Source: Bacteroidota bacterium
GTDB lineage: Bacteria > Bacteroidota > Bacteroidia > Flavobacteriales_D > JABDKJ01
Assembly: GCA_027621335.1 (NCBI GenBank)
Contig: JAQCAN010000171.1
Coordinates: 1 to 5,568 of the forward strand
Length of the DNA stretch: 5,568 nt
Direction of reading: 5' to 3'
Part shown: positions 1 to 5,568 of the stretch, piece after piece
Layout: each line of letters begins with the position of its first letter
How positions within the stretch are numbered: the stretch's first letter is position 1
Translations under genes and position numbers: made by a program
Notes under the pieces: model-generated
The model's input: only the letters and a program-made list of their open reading frames with translations
Databases searched by the model: none
Told to the model about the DNA's origin: nothing

Positions 1-228
1 GCCCTTTCCAGGGACAACCTTATTCGCACCACTTCGCTTAGGATTGTATTCCTTCTCTATATCTTCTGCTTCTATGAAGGTGCCATTTGCCATTCGGCTG
101 GCAATTGAAGGGGCCTCTCCAAGATAGATTCCATTTCGGAAATAAGTGGCACTCATGGTAGACTCTTGTCCATAGGTGGTAACGGTTGTAAGCAGCATAT
201 ATGCTGCAAGAACGTACGAAATCTTCAT
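1..228 (-). CDS. Exported protein of unknown function, N-terminal part (runs off the left edge)
   Basis: The reverse strand opens with an ATG at 226-228 and stays open for all 76 codons to the window edge, so the C-terminal part is missing. The first 20 residues form a clear Sec signal peptide: MK, a hydrophobic stretch (ISYVLAAYMLLTTVT), then TYG before Q21. Cleavage just before a Gln is very common in Bacteroidota. The mature part seen (ESTMSATYFRNGIYLGEA and onward, reaching KRSGANKVVPGKG) is polar and has no cysteine and no membrane segment. I do not recognise the family. Given the phylum and neighbours it could be another T9SS cargo, but the C-terminus that would show this is outside the window. 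It is transcribed divergently from the large modular protein to its right. An AAGG sits directly against the start codon, too close to be a normal Shine-Dalgarno. The reading frame and signal peptide are secure; the function is unknown. Confidence 0.82.
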   Translation of the reverse strand, partial: MKISYVLAAYMLLTTVTTYGQESTMSATYFRNGIYLGEAPSIASRMANGTFIEAEDIEKEYNPKRSGANKVVPGKG

Positions 229-443
229 CCTTGATGGGGTTGTTTTTGAATTGTGGTCACAAGCTAAGAAACTATTAGAAAGTGGACGTTATAATAACGC
301 TGTATATCCCTTGATTCCATAGAGAATTATTGGATTTCAATGGACGGTTCATGTGATGTTCTAGGTTTAGAAGTATGCACACAAATGGTGCATCCAATTA
401 ACAACTAGAAAGTTAATTTCACAACTCATCATACCACCAGACC
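229..443. other. Divergent intergenic region, 215 bp
   Basis: This AT-rich stretch separates the two divergent genes and must hold both promoters. Apart from the palindrome at 287-299 I see no good match to the Bacteroidota promoter pattern (TTG, about 19-21 bp, TAnnTTTG) on either strand. The nearest is TAGGTTTA at 362-369 on the plus strand, with no TTG at the right distance. In the frame of the right-hand gene there are stops at 399-401 and 414-416, so that coding frame cannot begin before 417. No RNA gene or longer hairpin is evident. Confidence 0.6.
287..299. promoter_or_regulatory. 13-bp perfect palindrome in the divergent intergenic region, possible operator
   Basis: CGTTAT-A-ATAACG is a perfect inverted repeat (arms 287-292 and 294-299) lying 58 bp upstream of the left gene's start and about 145 bp upstream of the ATT start of the right-hand gene. 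It also contains a TATAAT string (290-295). A short, AT-rich symmetric site between divergent genes fits a dimeric regulator binding site, but a 6-bp arm can arise by chance. No matching second copy was noticed in the window. Confidence 0.25.
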
Positions 444-503
444 ATTAAACGATGTATACTTTGTCTCGCGTTCCTTTTAGTCTCATCAAGTTACTTTTCC
501 CAG
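444..503 (+). other. Sec signal peptide lying upstream of the first ATG, with a putative ATT start
   Basis: In frame with the ATG at 528, the codons from 444 give (I/M)KRCILCLAFLLVSSSYFSQ: two positive residues, a hydrophobic core, then YFS before Gln (501-503), and continue as VCEEGFFT into the known protein. The only initiator-like codons in the open stretch 417-527 are ATT at 444 and ATA at 456; there is no in-frame ATG, GTG or TTG. A T9SS cargo without a signal peptide would not reach the secretion machine. Either ATT is a real rare start, or base 446 (T) is a G in the living organism. A GAGGG at 512-516, 11 bases before ATG 528, is the only argument for the shorter form. Confidence 0.7.
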
Positions 504-2918
504 GTTTGTGAAGAGGGCTTCTTCACCATGTCCACACAGCTCTGGGGGTATGAGGTCTCTTGGACCATTCAGGATGCGAACGGGAATCTAGTCTATCTCA
601 GTCAAGATTACAATTCCTTTGAGACCACTACTGAAACCGTCTGCCTGGAAGAAGGCTGTTACCTCATTCATTTGCAGGATTCCTTCGGGGATGGATGGAA
701 CCAAGCTATACTTATCTATACAGATAGCCAAGGACTGTCGACCACCTATAGCCTGCCCTCGGGAAACTCCCTTTATCTTCCCATATCGTTCAATGGAGGT
801 GAAGACTGTGATACCAGTGGACAGATTTTCGGTTGCACGGATTCTACCGCGTTGAATTACAATCCTCTGGCAACCATCAATGATGGAAGTTGTACCTATC
901 CTCAGACCATTTATGGATGCACTGATCCTGAGGCGGCCAATTACAACCCATGGGCTACTGTGGATAGTGGCACATGTTATTATCCGCTTGACTGTGATTC
1001 AGCTGTTAATGCCCAGCTCTATGTCTGCGTGTTCAGCAATGGCGGGAATATTGGCTTTGAGTTGATTGGTGACAATGGAGACATTGTGTATTCCCAATTC
1101 GGGTTCAATGATTTTGCCATTGACTATATAGACATCTGCCTGCAGCCTGGGGTCTGCTATACAGCCTCCATGTACAATACCGCTGGTCCTTTCGGTTGGT
1201 ACAATGGCTACTTCTGGGTCGCTGGCACATTTGGAGACTACGTACAAGACGCTTTGTATCCGGGAGAGGCATTCGATCAGGTCACTTTCTCGATCGATGG
1301 CACATGCGGAGATGTTTTCGGATGCACGGATAGCACCTCTGTGAACTACAATCCTTTGGCCACATTGGATGATGGCTCATGTTATTACCCAGCAGAGAAT
1401 GACCTTTGTGCAGATGCGCTTCCTATTCAACCAGGTGTTATCCAAGTCGATAACTCAGGAGCCTACTTGAATGAGGGTATCTGGAGTGAGTGTTGGAATA
1501 GTGGGGGAGGAGAAGGAGAGCAGACCAGTGTCTGGTTCAGTTTTACCACCCCTGATGTAGAGGATTTCAGGATCATCTTAGAAGCAGTTGGTGACGGAAC
1601 GTTCTCCTTGACCGATACTCAGTTCGGTGTTTTTGAAACGTGTGGTGGCGAGATGATCGCCTGTGACGGAAATGGAGGATTTGGCCTGTTCTCTCGCTTG
1701 GAGTTCGAATGTGGCGATCTCCAGCCTAATACCACGTACCTCCTCGTCATCGATGGTTGGTTCGGTGACGCAGGAACGTGCCTTTTGGAATACAATGTCA
1801 TCTTTGGATGTGAGGACCCCGTTTATGGGTGTACTGACCCAGAGGCTTTGAATTACAACCCTTTAGCAACGGCAGACAATGGGTCCTGCGTGTATCTGAC
1901 GGATAGCTGTGATTACAATGCCTTCACATTTTATCTCAATACAGCTTTTTGGGGAAATGAGGTCAGTTTCTCCATAATTGACGATCAAGGGAATATGGTG
2001 TTCCTTGGTTCGGGCTTTAGTTCCAACTCCGACTACACCATGGCCCTATGTCTTGAGGACGGGTGCTATACCTTGAATCTAGAGGATAGTTTTGGTGATG
2101 GGTGGAATGGAGCTTTTCTTACCATTTATTGGAACGGGGTAGTCTACCTTGAGAATCTCACCATACCTCAGGGGAATTCTGCCTCCTTTGATTTCGGAGT
2201 GAACAGTGAGTGTTCTGATACCCAGGTCATCTTTGGCTGCACCGACCCATTGGCTCTGAACTATAATCCTTTGGCCACTGTCAACGATGGTTCGTGCCAA
2301 TATGAGCAGGAATGTCAGGCAAGTTGGGAGCTCTTGGGCATTGATGAGGAGGGAGATGTCGTCTATCTGGCCAATACCTCTTATGGTGAGAACTTGACCT
2401 ACTTCTGGGATTTCGGTGATGGAACCACTTCGACAGACCAATTTCCTTTGCATCAATACCTTGAAGATGGCGTTTACATTGTTTGTCTCACGGTTCAATC
2501 AGGAAACGGTGGATTCTTGGACTGTGTCAGCACATACTGTGATAGCATCACCTACTGGTCGAATCCAGTCATTGGAGGCTCTGGTGAAAGCACTAAGAGC
2601 AACGGAGGGTTCTGGTTGAATGTAGGCGAGAACACCCCTCTGGGTCTGAGTGATGTGACTAGTGATAGAGCATTCAAATTATTCCCTGTACCTAGCGGGG
2701 ATGAACTGAATATCGTCATGGAGTCGTTCACTTCTGAGTCTTTGTCAATGAGGGTTCTCGATCTCTCAGGTAAGGTGATTCTGGAGAAAGCGATGAATCT
2801 CGGAGTCGGGGAACAGGTGGTCCAAATGGATATCTCTTTCTTGTCTGAAGGATCTTATTTACTGGAAATAACCGGTTCTGAGAGCCGTGGAATTAATCCC
2901 TTCGTGATTCTCAGATAA
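444..2918 (+). CDS. Large modular T9SS-secreted protein with C-x18-C repeats, PKD domain and type A sorting domain
   Basis: The product is probably a secreted or surface-attached protein exported by Sec and then the type IX system. The first ATG is at 528 (796 residues), but the frame is open back to 417. Codons 444-527 encode MKRCILCLAFLLVSSSYFSQ if ATT is read as the start: a near-ideal signal peptide cut before Gln, giving 824 residues. In Met-528 numbering the order is: a beta-module ending near Cys94 with CLEEGCY and DSFGDGWN; C-x18-C repeats at 103-122 and 131-150; a diverged second beta-module (156-260); a repeat at 266-285; a PPC-like beta-sandwich (291-427, beginning NDLCADALPI, with SVWFSFT); a repeat at 435-454; a third beta-module (461-562, again DSFGDGWN); a repeat at 571-590; a PKD domain (598-676, WDFGDG); a linker; and a T9SS type A sorting domain (715-796, FKLFPVPSGDELNIV to the end). 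No catalytic motif is visible, so adhesion or a structural role is more likely than an enzyme. The gene ends 24 bp before a strong terminator and appears monocistronic. The frame and T9SS assignment are strong; the start is unusual. Confidence 0.88.
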   Translation: MKRCILCLAFLLVSSSYFSQVCEEGFFTMSTQLWGYEVSWTIQDANGNLVYLSQDYNSFETTTETVCLEEGCYLIHLQDSFGDGWNQAILIYTDSQGLSTTYSLPSGNSLYLPISFNGGEDCDTSGQIFGCTDSTALNYNPLATINDGSCTYPQTIYGCTDPEAANYNPWATVDSGTCYYPLDCDSAVNAQLYVCVFSNGGNIGFELIGDNGDIVYSQFGFNDFAIDYIDICLQPGVCYTASMYNTAGPFGWYNGYFWVAGTFGDYVQDALYPGEAFDQVTFSIDGTCGDVFGCTDSTSVNYNPLATLDDGSCYYPAENDLCADALPIQPGVIQVDNSGAYLNEGIWSECWNSGGGEGEQTSVWFSFTTPDVEDFRIILEAVGDGTFSLTDTQFGVFETCGGEMIACDGNGGFGLFSRLEFECGDLQPNTTYLLVIDGWFGDAGTCLLEYNVIFGCEDPVYGCTDPEALNYNPLATADNGSCVYLTDSCDYNAFTFYLNTAFWGNEVSFSIIDDQGNMVFLGSGFSSNSDYTMALCLEDGCYTLNLEDSFGDGWNGAFLTIYWNGVVYLENLTIPQGNSASFDFGVNSECSDTQVIFGCTDPLALNYNPLATVNDGSCQYEQECQASWELLGIDEEGDVVYLANTSYGENLTYFWDFGDGTTSTDQFPLHQYLEDGVYIVCLTVQSGNGGFLDCVSTYCDSITYWSNPVIGGSGESTKSNGGFWLNVGENTPLGLSDVTSDRAFKLFPVPSGDELNIVMESFTSESLSMRVLDLSGKVILEKAMNLGVGEQVVQMDISFLSEGSYLLEITGSESRGINPFVILR
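507..2213 (+). repeat. Three copies of a roughly 100-residue beta-module with a DSFGDGWN signature
   Basis: The first copy (bases 507-809) and the third (1908-2213) align over their length: Cys, F-T, W-G-x-E-V-S, D-x-x-G-N-[LM]-V-[YF]-L, C-L-E-[ED]-G-C-Y, D-S-F-G-D-G-W-N, and a closing Cys. The second (993-1307) is diverged: it keeps G-D-I-V-Y, I-C-L-x-P-G-V-C-Y and the paired cysteines, but DSFGDGWN has become roughly NTAGPFGWYNG. The first copy begins at a Cys encoded upstream of the ATG at 528, which supports translation from further upstream. The Asp- and Gly-rich signature could bind calcium, but that is inference. Confidence 0.75.
825..2297 (+). repeat. Five-copy C-x18-C protein repeat (GCTDPxAxNYNPLATxxDGSC type)
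   Basis: Five copies of one short module lie within the secreted protein, at bases 825-893, 909-977, 1314-1382, 1821-1889 and 2229-2297. Each reads [IV]-[FY]-GCTD, then NYNP, ATxx and [DNS]-G-[ST]-C, and in all five the two cysteines are exactly 18 residues apart, suggesting one disulphide per module. The first two are adjacent; the others separate larger domains, so they act as spacers. Copies have drifted at the DNA level by mostly silent changes, which argues for old duplication under selection and against recent slippage. Such modules are common in secreted Bacteroidota proteins; their function is not established. Confidence 0.9.
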
Positions 2919-2942
2919 ACGGGAAATTGAATTAATCTCTTG

Positions 2943-2976
2943 AAAAAGCGGGGTCTTCGGGGCCCCGCTTTTTTTT
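2943..2976 (+). terminator. Strong rho-independent terminator of the modular secreted protein gene
   Basis: The left arm AAAAAGCGGGG (2943-2953) pairs with CCCCGCTTTTT (2963-2973), an 11-bp stem that can be extended by a T-G and a C-G pair around a TTCGG loop. It is followed by a run of T reaching 2976 (eight T in all from 2969). It lies 24 bp after the stop codon at 2916-2918 and separates this gene from the two-gene operon that follows. Confidence 0.93.
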
Positions 2977-3020
2977 GAACCCATTGGGGTCAGTGGTGTA
3001 TCACTCATCAAACGACCCAC

Positions 3021-3860
3021 ATGTCTGCACCTTCATCACTTCGCAGCTGGACGCTTCCTAAGGTGGATGCCCGCTATTTTCAAATCCTATACCTTGGTTC
3101 CTTTCTGGTTCTTGGAACCTTCTTTCTCGGTTGGGATACCTCGCCTCTGAAGCTCAGTGGAATTCTGCTGACAGCGCTTCTCGTCCAAGGATTCTTCATT
3201 GGTATTGGGAAGGCGGATAAGAGCTCTTGGATGAGTGCCCTGATCACTGGGCTTGGGCTCTGTCTGTTGTTCAGAGCAAATTCGGTTTATGTGCTGATGT
3301 TCGGCAGTTCATTGGCCATCTCCTCCAAGTTCCTTTTCAAACTCAGAGGAAAGCACCTCTTCAATCCAGCCAACATCGGCATCATAGGAACCCTGCTTAT
3401 CACCAATGACGGATGGATCTCCCCTGGTCAGTGGGGCAGCAGCATCATCTTCCTTTTCGTCCTCGGTGTTCTAGGAAGTGTGTTGCTCTTCAAAGTTGGA
3501 AGGCTAGATACGACTTTGACGTTCCTCCTGACCTTTGTGGTCCTCGAATACAGCCGAACGGTACTGTATCTCGGCTGGTCATCTGATGTGCTGCTTCACA
3601 AACTCAGCAGTGGCTCCTTCGTGCTCTTCGCCTTCTTCATGATCACTGACCCGAAGACCAGTCCCGATCACCCTAGGGCGAGATTGATCTGGGCCTTCAG
3701 CATTGCCTTATTGGCCTTCATTCTCAGCAATTGGGCCTTCATCCACACCGCACCCATATGGGCCCTTTTCTTCATCACGCCCATCACTGCGATCTGTGAT
3801 ACCTACTGGAAGGCTGAACGATTCCAATGGACAAAAGAGAAAAACTTAAACCCGATATAA
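3021..3860 (+). CDS. RnfD/NqrB-like integral membrane protein (NQR2/RnfD/RnfE family), orphan short form
   Basis: This 279-residue, very hydrophobic protein has about nine or ten membrane segments (roughly 20-37, 44-62, 70-84, 88-103, 116-127, 139-157, 163-183, 196-208, 222-240, 243-259). It resembles the RnfD/NqrB family of ion-pumping electron-transport complexes: GKHLFNPANIGI (110-121) matches the family's FNPA loop, and MITDPKTSP (207-215) its conserved TDP loop near the C-terminus. It is clearly shorter than typical RnfD (about 350) or NqrB (about 410). It contains no S-G-A-T motif, the site of covalent FMN attachment in those subunits, so it is probably not flavinylated the same way. 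Only two cysteines are present (81, 259). No other Rnf or Nqr subunit is in view. The stop is one base before the DUF2330 gene, so the two are surely co-transcribed and perhaps translationally coupled. The start at 3021, 45 bp after the terminator, precedes a short cytoplasmic N-terminus; no Shine-Dalgarno is seen. Family membership is fairly secure, the function is not. Confidence 0.85.
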   Translation: MSAPSSLRSWTLPKVDARYFQILYLGSFLVLGTFFLGWDTSPLKLSGILLTALLVQGFFIGIGKADKSSWMSALITGLGLCLLFRANSVYVLMFGSSLAISSKFLFKLRGKHLFNPANIGIIGTLLITNDGWISPGQWGSSIIFLFVLGVLGSVLLFKVGRLDTTLTFLLTFVVLEYSRTVLYLGWSSDVLLHKLSSGSFVLFAFFMITDPKTSPDHPRARLIWAFSIALLAFILSNWAFIHTAPIWALFFITPITAICDTYWKAERFQWTKEKNLNPI

Positions 3861-3861
3861 C

Positions 3862-5283
3862 ATGAAAAAAGTAAGTGTGATTCTAATGAGCCTATGGCTC
3901 AGTATAGGCGCGAATGCCTTCTGTGGATTTTATGTGGCCAAAGCCGATGCCACACTGTTCAACTCCAAAAGCCAAGTCATTCTGGTGCGAGATGGGAATA
4001 GAAGTGTCATCACCATGAGCAATGATTTCCAAGGCGATGCCAGAGATTTTGCCATGGTGGTACCCGTACCCGTTTTACTTGGTAAAAATGACATCAGGGT
4101 AGTGAATTCTTCCTTATTCGATATGCTGGATTCCTATAGTGCTCCTCGTATGGTGGAATACTGGGACGCAGAACCTTGTCAGCGATATTTGGAGATCGAG
4201 GAATATAGCTTGGATATGGCCATGCCTGCATCCGTTGATACACGCTCCCTTGCAATGTCAAAAGATGAAGCGAGATATCAAGTCACTATCGAAGCCCAGT
4301 ATGACATAGAGGAGTATGATGTACTTATTCTATCTGCCAAGGAGAGTTCGGGTCTCAAGAACTGGCTTATAGATAATGGCTATAAGATACCTGCTCAGGC
4401 CGAAGAAGTGCTCCAGCCCTATATCAAGAATGGAATGAAATTCTTTGTGGTCAAAGTAGACATGGAGGTGCTATCGAGACAGCAATCAGACTATCTAAGG
4501 CCATTGCAGATAGAGTTCAACTCCGATCGTTTCATGTTGCCCATTCGATTAGGAATGGCCAATGCGAATGGTGATCAGGACATGATCGTGTATGCCTTCA
4601 CCCGACAGGGTAGGGTAGAGTGCACCAATTACCGCACTGTGAAACTCCCTACCGACCGCAACATCCCTAAATTCATCAAGGACAAAGGCCAATTCGGGGA
4701 ATTCTACAAGGATCTATTTGCACGGGCCTATGAGCATGAAGGACGCAACAGTGTCTTTTTGGAATATGCCTGGAACGTGACCCCGAATTTTGGTGTGAAA
4801 TGTGATCCATGTGTCGGACCTCCACCAATGTATCAGGAGTTCGTAGCTGCTGGGGCTAAATGGATCGACCCAAATAACCCTTGGGGATCATCCATCTTCT
4901 TTACGAGGATGCATGTGCGGTATAGCAGAGATGAGTTCCCACAGGATCTCTCCTTCCAAGTCACACCGAATATGGAACACTTTCAAGGACGTTATATAGT
5001 CACCAATCCGGCCACTGGAGATATGTCCTGTTCCAACGGTCAGAATTACCTCTATGATCTAGAGATGAGAAGGAAGCGAGAAGTGGATGCTTTGACCGGG
5101 TGGAAGAATCCTCGATTTGCTAGCTACATCTACGAATACTCTGACGGCATTCATGAAGAAAGAAAGAACGAGGGCGTCCCATTCATTCCGTTCTTTCCTT
5201 ATGGTCCGCTTGCTGGGATACTACTCCTAGGAGTAACAGCAGGACTGATCTACACCAAACGGAGGATGGCCAAGGCGACTTGA
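3862..5283 (+). CDS. DUF2330 family exported protein with a C-terminal membrane anchor
   Basis: This 473-residue protein belongs, by its N-terminal half, to DUF2330, a family with no assigned function. A signal peptide (MKKVSVILMSLWLSIGANA, 1-19) precedes FCGFYVAKADATLFN, where Cys21 and the following residues are the family's hallmark, followed by SQVILVRDGNRSVITM and FAMVVPVPVLL (63-73). Cysteines lie at 21, 106, 254, 314, 317 and 390; 314-317 form CDPC followed by VGPPP, a CxxC that could be a disulphide, a metal site or a thiol redox site. A hydrophobic segment (about 447-464, GPLAGILLLGVTAGLIY) followed by TKRRMAKAT is a single C-terminal anchor with positive residues inside, so nearly the whole protein faces the periplasm. 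It starts one base after the RnfD-like gene stops and is the last gene of the operon, ending 20 bp before a terminator hairpin. Cys21 is not in a lipobox (the preceding residues are ANAF), so it is not a lipoprotein. Family and topology are well supported; the biochemical role is unknown. Confidence 0.88.
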   Translation: MKKVSVILMSLWLSIGANAFCGFYVAKADATLFNSKSQVILVRDGNRSVITMSNDFQGDARDFAMVVPVPVLLGKNDIRVVNSSLFDMLDSYSAPRMVEYWDAEPCQRYLEIEEYSLDMAMPASVDTRSLAMSKDEARYQVTIEAQYDIEEYDVLILSAKESSGLKNWLIDNGYKIPAQAEEVLQPYIKNGMKFFVVKVDMEVLSRQQSDYLRPLQIEFNSDRFMLPIRLGMANANGDQDMIVYAFTRQGRVECTNYRTVKLPTDRNIPKFIKDKGQFGEFYKDLFARAYEHEGRNSVFLEYAWNVTPNFGVKCDPCVGPPPMYQEFVAAGAKWIDPNNPWGSSIFFTRMHVRYSRDEFPQDLSFQVTPNMEHFQGRYIVTNPATGDMSCSNGQNYLYDLEMRRKREVDALTGWKNPRFASYIYEYSDGIHEERKNEGVPFIPFFPYGPLAGILLLGVTAGLIYTKRRMAKAT

Positions 5284-5303
5284 GGTTCTAGATATTGAAT
5301 AAA

Positions 5304-5330
5304 AAAGGCCCGTGTCATCCACGGGCCTTT
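5304..5330. terminator. Bidirectional terminator between convergent genes
   Basis: AAAGGCCCGTG (5304-5314) pairs perfectly with CACGGGCCTTT (5320-5330), an 11-bp stem with a five-base loop. On the plus strand the tail is TTT followed by CCTTCTT, a modest U-tract ending the DUF2330 operon. On the minus strand the run of six A at 5301-5306 becomes a clean T-tract, making it a stronger terminator for the converging T9SS gene, whose stop lies 19 bp away. Confidence 0.9.
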
Positions 5331-5348
5331 CCTTCTTATAAAAGACAA

Positions 5349-5568
5349 TCAGTTTTTGACGAAGCGTTGGCTAAGTCCCAAGTTCCCGTTGATTCTCACA
5401 GCGTAGATCCCGGGCTTCAGGGTATTGACATCTAGTGATATTCTCTGTGAGCTAATATGGCTGGGGGCATTCAGGCTCAACACTTCACGACCGCTGATAT
5501 CCAGGATTTGAATGAATTGGATGGGTAGTTCTGCTTGTACTATGAGTAGGTCATCGGCCGGATTAGGG
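5349..5568 (-). CDS. C-terminal end of a T9SS-secreted protein (type A sorting domain), partial
   Basis: Read on the reverse strand, the frame gives 72 residues and a TGA stop (5349-5351); the start and main domain are beyond the right edge. The visible part is essentially the whole T9SS type A sorting domain: PNPADDLLIV at its start (the usual YPNP motif, here cut by the window edge), IQILDISGREVLSL in the middle, LDVNTLKPGIYAVRI near the end, and a terminal QRFVKN. This domain directs the protein through the outer membrane and is normally cleaved off. Its cargo type cannot be told from this fragment. It is convergent with the DUF2330 operon and shares its terminator hairpin. It differs in sequence from the sorting domain of the large modular protein, so the two are not a recent duplication. 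Confidence 0.9.
   Translation of the reverse strand, partial: PNPADDLLIVQAELPIQFIQILDISGREVLSLNAPSHISSQRISLDVNTLKPGIYAVRINGNLGLSQRFVKN

Noticed and set aside
362..369. TAGGTTTA as a Bacteroidota -7 promoter element (TAnnTTTG) for the modular protein gene.
   Set aside because: The final G is missing and the nearest upstream TTG (330-332) is 29 bases away, too far for the usual spacing of about 17-23.
455..463. TATACTTTG resembling TAnnTTTG.
   Set aside because: The spacer between TA and TTTG is three bases rather than two, and it lies inside the signal peptide coding sequence.
452..511. A 19-codon reading frame from ATG 452 just before the large protein, as a leader peptide or the true start with a frameshift.
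   Set aside because: It overlaps the signal peptide in another frame, ends at TGA 509-511, and its product (MYTLSRVPFS...) has no good signal peptide character. The frame in phase with the main gene gives a complete, uninterrupted signal peptide without any frameshift.
999..1247. Minus-strand open frame inside the modular gene, and similar ones at 1619-1801 and 2079-2498.
   Set aside because: They are antisense to a well-supported repeat protein, show no recognisable domain or signal peptide, and arise from the codon pattern of the sense gene.
825..2297. The regularly spaced repeats as a CRISPR array or recent DNA-level tandem repeat.
   Set aside because: Spacing between copies is irregular, DNA identity is low with silent changes, and conservation is at the protein level within one long reading frame.
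3862..3930. Lipoprotein signal in the DUF2330 protein because of Cys21.
   Set aside because: The residues before it (ANAF) do not make a lipobox, and the protein has its own C-terminal membrane anchor.

Overview
The window most likely comes from a Bacteroidota genome, probably a marine or freshwater Flavobacteriales-type lineage. Both a complete gene and a partial gene end in a type A C-terminal sorting domain of the type IX secretion system (T9SS). The complete one is built from repeat modules typical of secreted Bacteroidota proteins (C-x18-C 'GCTDP..NYNP' repeats, a PKD domain, a PPC-like beta-sandwich). Start codons lack strong Shine-Dalgarno sequences, as is usual in this phylum. The exact genus cannot be read from the sequence.

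Layout, left to right. (1) 1-228, minus strand: the N-terminal 76 residues of an exported protein of unknown function, running off the left edge. (2) 229-443: a divergent intergenic region with a 13-bp perfect palindrome at 287-299 and no convincing promoter. (3) 444-2918, plus strand: a large modular T9SS-secreted protein. The first ATG is at 528, but the open frame continues upstream and encodes a textbook signal peptide that begins at an ATT codon (444). (4) 2943-2976: a strong intrinsic terminator. (5) 3021-3860 and 3862-5283, plus strand, separated by one base: an RnfD/NqrB-like integral membrane protein, then an exported, C-terminally anchored DUF2330 protein. (6) 5304-5330: a terminator hairpin usable from both directions. 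(7) 5349-5568, minus strand: the C-terminal end of another T9SS cargo protein.

The flanking genes look like individual secreted surface or extracellular proteins. The most interesting unit is the two-gene operon at 3021-5283. It pairs an orphan, short RnfD-family membrane protein, with no S-G-A-T flavinylation motif and no other Rnf/Nqr subunit in view, with a large periplasm-facing DUF2330 protein carrying a CxxC. No function is established for this pair; a two-component membrane/periplasm complex is inferred from its tight spacing and complementary topology.
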